Positions 7,639 through 15,779 of a stretch of DNA of 22,354 bases are shown piece after piece. Each line of letters starts with the position of its first letter. Positions within the stretch are counted from its first letter, which is position 1. The notes under the pieces are model-generated. The model ran no database searches, was not told where the DNA came from, and worked only from the letters and a program-made list of their open reading frames with translations. The DNA comes from DTU032 sp964346175 (GTDB lineage Bacteria; Bacillota; Clostridia; Saccharofermentanales; DTU023). Where the stretch lies: positions 1 through 22,354 of the forward strand of contig CAYFTG010000021.1 of assembly GCA_964346175.1 (NCBI GenBank), given 5' to 3'. The position numbers were made by a program, and so were the translations under genes.

Positions 7639-9426
7639 TTAGTGTAGCACGTTTCGTTCCATTCCTTGTGCCGCCACCATGCTGGAGTAGATACCTTCTT
7701 GGCGCATGAGTTCATCGTGGCTGCCGCTTTCAACGATACAGCCTTGATCGAGGACGTAGATGCTTTCCGCATGGCGAATAGTGGAGAGGCGGTGCGCGAT
7801 AATGAGGGTCGTGCGGCCCTGAGCCAGTCGCTCGATACCGCGCTGAATGATCGCTTCGGTATCTGTGTCGACATGTGAGGTAGCCTCGTCGAGTATGAGA
7901 ATAGTCGGGTTTTGAGCCAGAGCCCGTGCAAAGGAGATCAGCTGTCTTTCGCCTGAAGAAAATTCTTTCCCGCCTTCTTTGACCTCTGTAGCCAGTCCGT
8001 CTTTTAGCTTGCTGAGGAAGTGTTCACCCCCGACTTCAAGCAAAGCATGGCGTACGGCATCGCTGTCCAAGTCTTTTCGACCCAAACTGATATTCGATTC
8101 GATGGTGCCTGCGAAGAGGAATGGATCTTGAGAAACGATCGCCATATGGGAGCGCAAATCGTCTTCGTTCAGCCTTTCGATATCGTGGCCGTCGATCAAG
8201 ATGCGCCCTTTCTGCGGTGAATAATAATGGAAGATCAGATTCATCAGAGTGGATTTTCCGGAGCCTGTCTGACCAACAAAGGCTGCAGTTTCACCCGCTT
8301 TGACGCTGAAGTTGATTTCGCAGAGAACGTCCTCGTCTTCCTTATAGGCGAAGGTAACGTCTTCAAACTCGATCGCTCCTTCTATTACCGGCAGCGCTTC
8401 GCCACCGAAGTCAGGTGCTTTTTCATCCAAGAGTTCAAAGACATGATCGGCAGCACTGCGCGAACGCTCCAGTTCACCCAGCCTAGTCATGGCGTTATTC
8501 ATCTGACCGAAGAAACGAATCATATAGTCAATGAAGATATAAAGATGTCCGACGGGCACGTAATAAGCACCTCTGAGGTGGCCGTAGCCGAAATAAAGCA
8601 GAGCCAAAGCCAGCAGCAAGTAATTGAGTGCTCCTGTTGCGGTATGAGTGTTGTAAGCCAAGAGCTGGGTCATGCCCAGACCTTTGTGGTAGACATACTC
8701 ATTGACTTGATTGAAGTCTTCGTACATGGTGCGCTCTTTGCCAAAAGCCTGGATTACTTCCATTCCTTCGATGTTTTCGTTCAAGCTTGCATTGAGCTCA
8801 CTAATTCCGCGGCGGTACTGATAATTCAATCTTGATGCCTTGCGCCGGTAGTCGCGGAACAAGAAGAAAAGGGCAGGGAAGGACAGAGCGGCGATCGCCA
8901 GCAAGCGCAGGTCAAGGCTGGCCAGGGCTATCAGGATGCCCAAGGAATAGAGCACCGCAGTCAGTATTTGCGAGAGCACAACTTGGAAGAAGGAACGCAG
9001 AGCTTGAGTGTCGTTCGTGACACGCGAGACTACTTTGCCGGCGGGCAAAGAGTCGAAATAGGCGATCGGTAGCTTCTGCACATGGCGGAAGATATCCTTC
9101 TGCACACTCTTGGAAACGGTGTTGGCTGCCTTCTGATTGCTGATCTGTCCTAGATAGCGAGTCAGGGCAGAAGCCAAAACCGCCAGCGCATACAAAAAGA
9201 TCAGCAGGTAAAAGCTCCTAGGCTCCACCTGGCCGTGCACGGAAATCTCATTGTCCATAATCCGCCCCACTAGGTAGGGTCCGGCCAGATCAAAGAGAAC
9301 CGAAATCAAGGACAGCGTGATACCGATGCTCAGGGGCATTTTGACGCGCGAAGTCAGAGCCAGAATTCTTTTCAGGCTTGCTCTTTCTTTTGCTTTGCGT
9401 GTTTTTTTGTCCTGAGTATTTGACAT
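7639..9426 (-). CDS. Heterodimeric ABC exporter subunit, catalytic (LmrD/BmrD-like)
   Basis: A 595-residue half-transporter with an N-terminal six-helix membrane domain (about 30-310) and a C-terminal ATPase domain. It has Walker A GQTGSGKS (385-392), Q-loop VSQDPFLF, a non-canonical signature FSSGERQ (489-495), Walker B ILILDE with the catalytic Glu514, and switch His545. The altered signature together with a full catalytic glutamate is the pattern of the canonical-Walker partner in heterodimeric exporters such as LmrCD, BmrCD and TM287/288. In those the other subunit has a degenerate Walker B, as the neighbour here does. Its ATG overlaps the upstream stop by one base (TGATG). Drug or lipid-like export is likely, but the substrate is not predictable. 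Confidence 0.92.
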   Translation of the reverse strand: MSNTQDKKTRKAKERASLKRILALTSRVKMPLSIGITLSLISVLFDLAGPYLVGRIMDNEISVHGQVEPRSFYLLIFLYALAVLASALTRYLGQISNQKAANTVSKSVQKDIFRHVQKLPIAYFDSLPAGKVVSRVTNDTQALRSFFQVVLSQILTAVLYSLGILIALASLDLRLLAIAALSFPALFFLFRDYRRKASRLNYQYRRGISELNASLNENIEGMEVIQAFGKERTMYEDFNQVNEYVYHKGLGMTQLLAYNTHTATGALNYLLLALALLYFGYGHLRGAYYVPVGHLYIFIDYMIRFFGQMNNAMTRLGELERSRSAADHVFELLDEKAPDFGGEALPVIEGAIEFEDVTFAYKEDEDVLCEINFSVKAGETAAFVGQTGSGKSTLMNLIFHYYSPQKGRILIDGHDIERLNEDDLRSHMAIVSQDPFLFAGTIESNISLGRKDLDSDAVRHALLEVGGEHFLSKLKDGLATEVKEGGKEFSSGERQLISFARALAQNPTILILDEATSHVDTDTEAIIQRGIERLAQGRTTLIIAHRLSTIRHAESIYVLDQGCIVESGSHDELMRQEGIYSSMVAAQGMERNVLH

Positions 9427-11381
9427 CAGTTTTTGCCTCGCTCCAGTTGTTGCTTCAGATACTGTTCCTTGTACCAGCCACCGGCGGCCATCAGTTCATC
9501 GTGTGTGCCGCGTGCGGCGATTTTGCCATCTTCCAAGACCAAAATCAAATCTGCTTCCATCACGGCAGACAAGCGGTGTGCGCTTATCACGGTAGACTTA
9601 CCCTGACGCTGCTGACGTAGCTCACGCAGGATGTTCTCCTCCGTGGTGCCGTCCACAGCAGACAATGCATCATCTAAGATCAATAGCTCCGGATTGGATA
9701 TTAGGGCACGGGCAATGGCTATACGCTGTTTCTGCCCACCGGAGAGGGCGATGCCTTTTTCACCCGCCAAAGTTTCCAGACCGCGCGGCAGGCTATCTAA
9801 ATCCTTAAAAAAGTCCGCAGTGTCAAGCGCAAGCTGAAAGTCCGCATCGCAGTCATAATAGGAGGACGTATCTTCCTCTTTTTCCGGGGCACAGTCCGGC
9901 TCGTCCCAATAGAAAACCCCACTCGGCGCAGCTTCTGTTCGCGCTTTCATCTCGCGATTAAGATCGCGGAAGCTCAGTTTGCGTAAGTGCTTTTCTTCCG
10001 CCAAGTCCTCTGCCGTCAAAGGCCATATTTCTGACTCTGTGTGACAACCCAGCAGTATGTTTTCTCGGACGGTTTTTGAAAAAAGTATAGTCTGCTGCGG
10101 TACGTAGCCAATCAGGCGGCGAATATCGCTGCGGCGATATTTTTGAATCGGCTGTCCATTGATGCGGAGGCTCTTTAACTCGCTCGTCGAAGCATTGAGC
10201 TGGTCAGCTTTTTGTGGATAAAAACGCAAAATCTGTTTCAAAAGTGCAGTCTTTCCACTGCCGATGCGCCCGACGATACCGACGGTCTGGCCTTCCTTGA
10301 TCGTAAAGGAGATGTCCTCGAGCACGTTATCCTCATGTTCAGGCCAAGCGAAGGAGAAATTATCGAATTCAACGTCACCGAGCTTCTCCAGCGGCAGGCT
10401 GTTCTGCGGATCAGACATGTCTTCGGGATAATCCCAGACTCCCTGCAAGCGTTCCATCGCAGCAGAGCCCTGCTGCGATACGTTAATAAACTCACCCATG
10501 GAGATCATGGGCCAAGTCATCATGCCGAGGAAAAACACGAAGGAAATCAGAGCGCCCAGTGTGATTTCGCCGTCGCGGATCAGACCCGCGCCTAAAGCGA
10601 TGGCTATTACGTAAGTCATACCGGAGACTAAGCGTGACGCCGGCATGAAGAGGGCGGACCAGCTGGCCACGCGCATGTTCTTGCGGTACATTTCTTCAGC
10701 CAATTCATCGACGCGTTCCGTTTGCGCTTGTTCCAGGCGATAAGCTCGCACAATGCGGACGCCGGAGACGTTTTCCAGAACGTGGTCGTTCATGGCGTCA
10801 AAGGCGCGCTGTGCATCGTCGAACTCCTCATACAAGTGGGCACCGATCTTTTTCGAAGCAAAGAGCAGGAGGGGTAAGGGCAGCACGGTAATCAAGGTCA
10901 GTTTCCAAGATATCGACAGCATAAAAGCCAGAATAGTGGCAGGATAGAGGCTGGAGTCAAACATCGTCATTACTCCGTAGCCGGCCATGTCCGCAATGAA
11001 ATTGACGTCATTGGTCGCTTTACCCATCAGGCTGCCTGTGGTGTTTTTGCTGAAGAAGGGCGCGCTCTGAGAAAAGATCTTACGTGCGCTAATCTGTCGT
11101 GCCAGAAGGGGAGACACATCCGCACTCTTAAAAATATAGTAATTCCAGAAATAGTTGAGGAAGAAATTTATAACTACTAACCCCACTAATAGGAGTACAT
11201 AGTTTAGAAAAATCTCAAAGCTGATGTCTTGTGTGATAATGCGATCGGCAAGATATCCGGCCAAGCGCGTAGGAACAACACCTGCGATATTGCTGAGAAT
11301 CATGGCGATCAGGCCAATTAGATATTCAATTTTAAAGGCGTCGATAAACCACGCCATTTGGCGCATGATTTTTCTAATCAT
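9426..11381 (-). CDS. Heterodimeric ABC exporter subunit, degenerate ATPase (LmrC/BmrC-like)
   Basis: A 651-residue half-transporter and first gene of the exporter operon. A six-helix membrane domain (about 15-305) is followed by an ATPase domain with Walker A GRIGSGKT (371-378), Q-loop YVPQQTILF, canonical signature ALSGGQKQR (545-553) and Walker B LLILDD. Asp571 replaces the catalytic glutamate, so this is the degenerate-site subunit. Between the Q-loop region (ENILLG) and the signature it carries an extra stretch of about 60 residues (about 452-512), rich in acidic and aromatic residues and unusual for the family. A shorter extra piece lies near 391-402. The ribosome binding site AGGGGA lies just upstream of the ATG. 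Function: ATP-driven efflux as a dimer with the following gene product. Confidence 0.9.
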   Translation of the reverse strand: MIRKIMRQMAWFIDAFKIEYLIGLIAMILSNIAGVVPTRLAGYLADRIITQDISFEIFLNYVLLLVGLVVINFFLNYFWNYYIFKSADVSPLLARQISARKIFSQSAPFFSKNTTGSLMGKATNDVNFIADMAGYGVMTMFDSSLYPATILAFMLSISWKLTLITVLPLPLLLFASKKIGAHLYEEFDDAQRAFDAMNDHVLENVSGVRIVRAYRLEQAQTERVDELAEEMYRKNMRVASWSALFMPASRLVSGMTYVIAIALGAGLIRDGEITLGALISFVFFLGMMTWPMISMGEFINVSQQGSAAMERLQGVWDYPEDMSDPQNSLPLEKLGDVEFDNFSFAWPEHEDNVLEDISFTIKEGQTVGIVGRIGSGKTALLKQILRFYPQKADQLNASTSELKSLRINGQPIQKYRRSDIRRLIGYVPQQTILFSKTVRENILLGCHTESEIWPLTAEDLAEEKHLRKLSFRDLNREMKARTEAAPSGVFYWDEPDCAPEKEEDTSSYYDCDADFQLALDTADFFKDLDSLPRGLETLAGEKGIALSGGQKQRIAIARALISNPELLILDDALSAVDGTTEENILRELRQQRQGKSTVISAHRLSAVMEADLILVLEDGKIAARGTHDELMAAGGWYKEQYLKQQLERGKN

Positions 11382-11445
11382 TTGATTCCCCTAAAAAAGA
11401 CTCATCCCACTAAGACCGGCTTATTATTACACTAAAAGAAATAAA

Positions 11446-11454
11446 AGTATAGCA
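11446..11454 (-). promoter_or_regulatory. Extended -10 promoter of the exporter operon
   Basis: On the minus strand the sequence reads TGCTATACT, an extended -10 element (TGn plus TATACT). Transcription would start near 11439, leaving a leader of about 58 bases before the ATG at 11381. No good -35 is seen at the usual distance; that region is taken up by the palindrome at 11456-11479, which would fit an operator overlapping the promoter. Confidence 0.55.
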
Positions 11455-11455
11455 T

Positions 11456-11479
11456 TACTGCCGCAAATTTGCGGCAGTA
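11456..11479. promoter_or_regulatory. 24-bp perfect palindrome, candidate operator
   Basis: Two 12-base arms (TACTGCCGCAAA and its exact complement) meet with no spacer. The palindrome ends two bases upstream of the extended -10 of the exporter operon, so a dimeric repressor or activator bound here would control that promoter. An alternative is a terminator hairpin for the minus-strand membrane-protein gene ending at 11538, since T-rich sequence follows on that strand; but the T-run is interrupted. Confidence 0.6.
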
Positions 11480-11537
11480 GAATAGTAGAGCATTTAATTT
11501 TTTTTAGAAGACCTCGGAAAACTAAATCATTCAGTTT

Positions 11538-12578
11538 TTAAGGGAGCAGTAAAGTTTGGAAAACTGCGATTGATGCGCTAAACAGTGATGTAAAGAGGAG
11601 CAGTGAAACCACCGTCAGATTAAGAGCTTGATTGTCGCTCAGATGCGTAATCACAGCTATAGATCGTGCGTACACTAAGCAGGAGAAGGCGAAGCCCATC
11701 AGGACCAAGAGCAGCCCAAAGAAACCGCCCTGCATTGTGGTCGGCAGAGCTACTAGCATGAAGAGAGTCAGATAAGCCCAAGCTGTCTTGCCCACTGCCA
11801 GAGTGTGCGAGAACGGAAGACCGCCCTGGCGGAAGAGGAAGCGTGCCAGTACCCAGAGGATAGCTGCATAGAGAAGTAGGAAAAAACCGGTCATCAGAAC
11901 GCCGCTAAAGTATAAGCCGACTCCGTCCAGTGCAGGTGGATTCAGTTGATCATTAAAGAGGAGCGAGTAGAGCCAGCGATTGGCGAAACTGATATGAGCG
12001 CCACCCAGCAAAACACTGGCGATCAGAAAAATTGTATGTGAGAGCGACCAGTAGGGGATAGCCTGCGACTTGATGGCATCTGCCGGGCGCAAGAACAACT
12101 GCAGCAGTTCACGGCCGAAAGCACGCAGATCCTGTACTCCGCTCGTTCTATTGCTTCCAGCAAAACCGGCAGCACCGCCGCTATAAGATTGACGGCGACG
12201 ATTCTTTTCCGCTTGAGTACGCCTTTTGCCCTCAGCTCGAGCTGCGCGCATACGCTCACGGTCGGCCTTGCGCTTTGCTTTCGCTGCTTGGCGTTTTGCT
12301 TTGGCTGTTTGACGCTTGGATTTTGCATCGGAGGACGTTGCTGTAGAATTTGAATCTGAGGCAGAACTTGTCGTTCCTTGTGTATAAGTGGCGGAGTTTG
12401 TGCCGGTTCTTTGACCACCCTCTGAACCTGTGCGAGGATCGCTCGTTGAAGGATCTTGCTTTACATTGGAAGAGGAAGCAGCAGTTTTAGCAGCCGATTC
12501 AGCTCTGGTGCGGGCGCGACAATAGCATTTTTCACTATCTTCAAGTTCTCGTCCACAATAAAAACAATATCTTGCCAT
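11538..12578 (-). CDS. Zinc-ribbon, Yip1-like multi-pass membrane protein
   Basis: A 346-residue protein of unknown function. The N-terminus has a zinc ribbon with Cys5, Cys8 (CFYC) and Cys18, Cys20 (CYC). A Ser/Thr-rich stretch (about 35-85) and a strongly basic Lys/Ala/Arg segment (about 86-130) follow. About five hydrophobic helices come last (roughly 178-198, 220-246, 266-282, 285-308, 319-343), similar to the Yip1 membrane domain found in many Bacillota zinc-ribbon proteins. A start 7 codons upstream (ATG at 12599) is possible. The ATG at 12578 was chosen because GAGGA lies about 10 bases before it and MARYCFYCG is a usual zinc-ribbon opening. It stands alone between two divergent or independent operons. 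Role unknown. Confidence 0.7.
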   Translation of the reverse strand: MARYCFYCGRELEDSEKCYCRARTRAESAAKTAASSSNVKQDPSTSDPRTGSEGGQRTGTNSATYTQGTTSSASDSNSTATSSDAKSKRQTAKAKRQAAKAKRKADRERMRAARAEGKRRTQAEKNRRRQSYSGGAAGFAGSNRTSGVQDLRAFGRELLQLFLRPADAIKSQAIPYWSLSHTIFLIASVLLGGAHISFANRWLYSLLFNDQLNPPALDGVGLYFSGVLMTGFFLLLYAAILWVLARFLFRQGGLPFSHTLAVGKTAWAYLTLFMLVALPTTMQGGFFGLLLVLMGFAFSCLVYARSIAVITHLSDNQALNLTVVSLLLFTSLFSASIAVFQTLLLP

Positions 12579-12607
12579 TAAAAATTCATCCTCATCCAAA
12601 CTGAAAT

Positions 12608-12655
12608 TTGACTGATAATCAAAAAACGGAAAGTACAGCAGGCATGATCAGTCAA
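12608..12655. repeat. 9-bp inverted repeat upstream of the Yip1-like gene
   Basis: TTGACTGAT at 12608-12616 is exactly complementary to ATCAGTCAA at 12647-12655, with 30 bases between. The right arm contains, on the minus strand, a TTGACT -35-like box pointing toward the Yip1-like gene. It could be paired operator half-sites or chance; no consistent -10 is seen. Confidence 0.3.
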
Positions 12656-12778
12656 TCTTTTCGTAGCTTACATAAAGAATGTTAATACAATGTGACGACA
12701 AAAGAAAATGTGCTTTGGCGGATTCGCTAAAATTTCTTAAAAGCTTATTTATCTCTTTAGTTCGTGTTAATATGGTTC

Positions 12779-12808
12779 TTGTGTAATTTTGTAGAAAAAA
12801 AGTATACT
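12779..12808 (+). promoter_or_regulatory. Candidate promoter of the V-ATPase operon
   Basis: TTGTGT (12779-12784) and TATACT (12803-12808) are separated by 18 bases that include a run of A. Transcription would start near 12815, about 60 bases before the first gene. The rest of the 12656-12874 spacer shows only a weak hairpin (12715-12730) and no recognised riboswitch. Confidence 0.55.
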
Positions 12809-12874
12809 ATTTAAAGCATTTTCATTTTGACCTGTTCAAAATTGTGGAGACAAGATCGAGAGGATGTAATTTTC

Positions 12875-13195
12875 GTGGCAGATCAAGATTTCATTGAGAA
12901 AATTCGCGCCGCAGAGGCATCCGCGGATCAGTTGAGAAACGATGCGCGGGAAGATGCAGCGGAAAAACGTAAAGAAGCGCGCCAAGAATCTGAGAGATTT
13001 GTCGATCAGGCGTACAAGGATGCGCAGCTTGAGCGGCAGGAGATTATGGAAGCAGCTGAAGCGAGGTATCGCGAGGTTTTAGCCGCAGTTTCCAGCGAAG
13101 CTGATGAAGAAACTAGCAAGGCCAGTTCTCCCGCTGTGAAGCAGGCCGCGAACGCGCTAGCAGAAAGGATTGTGACTCTCCTTGGCGATTTCTAA
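12875..13195 (+). CDS. ntpF: V-type ATPase peripheral-stalk subunit G/H (NtpF)
   Basis: A 106-residue, almost wholly helical, highly charged protein (for example IRAAEASADQLRNDAREDA, then repeated Ala/Glu/Arg/Lys heptads). It fits the peripheral-stalk coiled-coil subunit that pairs with subunit E and joins the A/B head to the membrane subunit I. It is the first gene of the operon, the place of ntpF in E. hirae. The GTG at 12875 (VADQDFIEKIR) was chosen; GAGAGG lies about 11 bases before it. A longer reading starting at 12827 would add residues unlike the family. Sequence conservation of this subunit is weak, so the call leans on context and coiled-coil character. Confidence 0.82.
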   Translation: MADQDFIEKIRAAEASADQLRNDAREDAAEKRKEARQESERFVDQAYKDAQLERQEIMEAAEARYREVLAAVSSEADEETSKASSPAVKQAANALAERIVTLLGDF

Positions 13196-15173
13196 GATGA
13201 GCTACATGACTGTTGTTGGCATGTCTCAAGAGAGGGATGCCGTTTTGGAAGCTCTGATGAAGCAGGGCGCAATTCAAGTGATCGAAGCCAAGCTTGAGAC
13301 AGAAGAGAGTAATAAGACCGCCTCATCCGGTGACTTTGCAGAAAATGTCGATCTGCGTAATCGTTTAGTGCGCACACTTGAGACAATAGAGCGACGTTTT
13401 CCCGAGAAGAAGGCGATGTTCTCCGGCAAGCCAAGAGTTTCCGAAGCTGAATTTGAGATGTCCGATGATGACATTGAATTTGCTCGTCAGCTTTTTTTCA
13501 AATATGAATCAGCACTAGAGCGAGAGAACAAATTGCGCTCCGAATTGAATTCGCTGGCACAAAGACAGCAAGAGTTACTTCCTTGGCGCGACATAGCTTT
13601 AGACTTGTCAATACGGGAAACAGAATTAACTGAGATCATCTACGGCACTTTACGAGATGAGCGCAGTCTAAACGAGCTGAGGGCGGAAATTAACGAAGAG
13701 ATGACGACCGCTACGGTGTTTCATCTGGGCAGCACGGAAGCGAAGTCCCCGCTCTTGGCCTTTGTTGATATGAAAGAAGATGCCCCGCACTTACGAGCCA
13801 GATTGGCGGCATATGAGTTTAAAGCTCTGCCTACGCAATCACTCGTCGGGACGGCTAGGCAAACTCTCGACATGCTTGCCCGGCAAGAAAAATCTTTGGA
13901 AGAAGAGATTGAGCGGCAAATTGAACAGATGCAAGAGGTCGCAGATCAGCGTCTGCAGTTGATGCTCTACCACGACGTGCTACAGGTGCGTGCCGATAAA
14001 GAGAGTGTCGAACGTGAGCTTTCCGGCACTCAATATACTTTCTACTTTGATGCTTGGGTTGACGCTGCCAGGGCAGAAGAAATCAAGCGCTTTTTACTTG
14101 AAAATTTTGATCTTGCTGTTTCATATCGCGCATCTAAAGAGGATGAGCAGCATCCTGTCATTTTGAAAAATGATAAATTTACTGAATCTTTCGAAGTGGT
14201 CCTCGAGATGTACGGTTCTCCCAGCTCTTCGGAAGTAGATCCGATGCCGGTAATGGCACCTTTTTATATGGTGATTTTCGGCATGATGCTGTCTGACGTC
14301 GGCTATGGTTTGCTCCTCCTTTTAGGCTGCCTCTTTATGCTGTTCAAAGCGAAAGTTGGAGGCATGATGGGGAAATTGGCGCGGATGCTGACTTTGTCCG
14401 CCGTAGCTTCGATCGTTTGGGGCTTCATCTTCGGTGGCTTTTTTGGCGACTTGCTGACTGCAGCCACTGACGGCAGAGTTAACTTTCCGGTCCTTTGGTT
14501 TGACCCGATGCAGGATCCGATCAAATTGCTGACCTTCAGCCTTTTCTTCGGCGTGCTGCACCTTTTCGCCGGCATGGCCTTAGATATTCGTAACAAGCAA
14601 ATAGCAGGTGATCTCATCGGGGGGCTCTTGGACAATGTCTCATGGTACCTGATTATAGGTGGATTATTCCTCATGCTGGCCGGTCCTCTGGGCTTGGTCA
14701 GCTCTGCTACGACAGTAGAGCTTCTGGGGCAGATAGCTAAGTGGATGATTATTGTCGGTGGCGTTATAGTCCTGCTTTTCGCAGGTCGCGGTGGCAGTTG
14801 GAACCCACTGGTTCGTGTTGGACAAGCCTTGCTTAGTGTGTACAACAATTTGACGGGTTTCTTGAGTGATATTCTTTCTTACTCTCGAATACTAGCTTTA
14901 GTCTTAGCTACCAGCGTTATCGCACAGGTAGTTAATATCCTAGCAACAGGCGGCAGCGGCATTGGCGGAGTCTTGATGTTCGTCCTTGCCGGAGGAGTCG
15001 GGCACATGATGAACTTGGCCTTATCCGGTCTATCAGCTTACGTGCACGCAGCTCGTTTGCAGTATGTCGAATTTTTCGGCAAGTTCTTTGAGGGTACAGG
15101 TGAATATTTTGCACCTTTCCGTCGTAACACTAAATATGTAGAGATAGAAAGAAAAGGCGAAGTAAACAAATAA
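13182..15173 (+). CDS. ntpI: V-type ATPase membrane subunit I (NtpI, subunit a)
   Basis: The 663-residue stator subunit forms the ion half-channels. The cytoplasmic N-terminal half (about 1-340) has coiled-coil arms. The C-terminal half has about seven to eight membrane helices beginning near PFYMVIFGMMLSDVGYG. The two functional arginines expected against the rotor are present: Arg569 in LSYSRILAL and Arg625 in HAARLQYVEFF, spaced 56 residues apart as in the E. hirae protein. The TTG start at 13182 overlaps ntpF by 14 bases. It was preferred to the ATG at 13197 because the resulting MAISKM matches the conserved family N-terminus (MAxxKM). AAAGGA lies 12 bases before the TTG. Confidence 0.94.
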   Translation: MAISKMSYMTVVGMSQERDAVLEALMKQGAIQVIEAKLETEESNKTASSGDFAENVDLRNRLVRTLETIERRFPEKKAMFSGKPRVSEAEFEMSDDDIEFARQLFFKYESALERENKLRSELNSLAQRQQELLPWRDIALDLSIRETELTEIIYGTLRDERSLNELRAEINEEMTTATVFHLGSTEAKSPLLAFVDMKEDAPHLRARLAAYEFKALPTQSLVGTARQTLDMLARQEKSLEEEIERQIEQMQEVADQRLQLMLYHDVLQVRADKESVERELSGTQYTFYFDAWVDAARAEEIKRFLLENFDLAVSYRASKEDEQHPVILKNDKFTESFEVVLEMYGSPSSSEVDPMPVMAPFYMVIFGMMLSDVGYGLLLLLGCLFMLFKAKVGGMMGKLARMLTLSAVASIVWGFIFGGFFGDLLTAATDGRVNFPVLWFDPMQDPIKLLTFSLFFGVLHLFAGMALDIRNKQIAGDLIGGLLDNVSWYLIIGGLFLMLAGPLGLVSSATTVELLGQIAKWMIIVGGVIVLLFAGRGGSWNPLVRVGQALLSVYNNLTGFLSDILSYSRILALVLATSVIAQVVNILATGGSGIGGVLMFVLAGGVGHMMNLALSGLSAYVHAARLQYVEFFGKFFEGTGEYFAPFRRNTKYVEIERKGEVNK

Positions 15174-15267
15174 ACCGTTTAACGGGCGTTAACCGTGAGG
15201 GGATAACTTTTACGGAAAATCCGTTTTGAATAGTAAGTAGAGAAATGTTTCGAGGAGGAAAAAATCT
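15174..15267 (+). promoter_or_regulatory. ntpI-ntpK intergenic region with small hairpins and strong ribosome binding site
   Basis: This 94-base gap is the longest inside the operon. It holds a small hairpin (ACGGA-AAA-TCCGT, 15212-15224) followed by TTTT, a second palindromic stretch around 15175-15196, and a strong GAGGAGG (15252-15258) nine bases before the ntpK ATG. Because the proteolipid is needed in about tenfold excess over the stator, processing or enhanced translation here is plausible but not shown. Confidence 0.45.
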
Positions 15268-15747
15268 ATGTTTTTGGAAAATCTAGGGCCGGCTCTGACA
15301 TTATTAGCAGCGGCACTTGCAGCTTTAGTACCTGGTATAGGTTCTGCAAAAGGCGTTGGTGCGGCTGGTGAAGCAGCTACAGGCGTATTGGCTGAAGATC
15401 CTTCCGCTTTCGGTAGAGTTCTGATCTTGCAGGCGCTTCCGGGCACTCAGGGTATTTACGGTCTCTTGAGCTGGTTCATGATCATGAATCAATCCGGGAT
15501 GTTAGGAGGCAATACGCATATCTCATGGCAGGCAGGCATAAGCTTTATGCTCGCCGCTTTACCGATTATTTTGGTTGGTTGTCTTTCAGCAATTTATCAG
15601 GGTAAAGTAGCGGAAGCGGGAATTGCCTTAGTAGCTAAGCGTCCGGAAGATACCGGTAAAGCTATTGTCTTGGCGGTAATGGTTGAAACCTACGCCATCC
15701 TGGCATTGCTTGCTACCATCTTGGCCGTATTTAGCATTCAAGTTTAA
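15268..15747 (+). CDS. ntpK: V-type ATPase proteolipid subunit K (rotor ring, NtpK)
   Basis: A 159-residue, four-helix (double-hairpin) rotor-ring subunit. The ion-binding residues known from E. hirae NtpK are all kept: Leu57, Thr60 and Gln61 in LPGTQGIYG, Gln111 in YQGKVAEAG, and Glu140 in MVETYAIL. The first hairpin has no membrane carboxylate, so each double hairpin carries one ion site. The complete ligand set predicts Na+ rather than H+ as coupling ion. GIGSAKGVG and GKVAEAG are family hallmarks. Codon use and base composition agree with the neighbours. Identification is very secure; ion specificity is an inference from the conserved ligands. Confidence 0.97.
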   Translation: MFLENLGPALTLLAAALAALVPGIGSAKGVGAAGEAATGVLAEDPSAFGRVLILQALPGTQGIYGLLSWFMIMNQSGMLGGNTHISWQAGISFMLAALPIILVGCLSAIYQGKVAEAGIALVAKRPEDTGKAIVLAVMVETYAILALLATILAVFSIQV

Positions 15748-15779
15748 TTAGTGCTGTAGTGCTATTAAGGAGTACCTAC

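Noticed and set aside
8227..8835. 202-codon plus-strand open frame
   Set aside because: It lies entirely opposite the well-supported exporter gene. Its protein shows no family features and it has no ribosome binding site of note, so it is a shadow frame.
10212..10595. 127-codon plus-strand open frame
   Set aside because: It is fully inside the exporter subunit gene on the other strand. The real gene has every ATPase motif in place.
12656..12874. Possible riboswitch or structured leader before ntpF
   Set aside because: Only one short hairpin with a wobble pair was found. None of the conserved cores of known riboswitch classes could be made out.
14303..14848. 181-codon minus-strand open frame opposite ntpI
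   Set aside because: It is antisense to the conserved membrane domain of ntpI. Its Pro/Ser/Lys-rich composition is what is expected from reading hydrophobic helices backwards.
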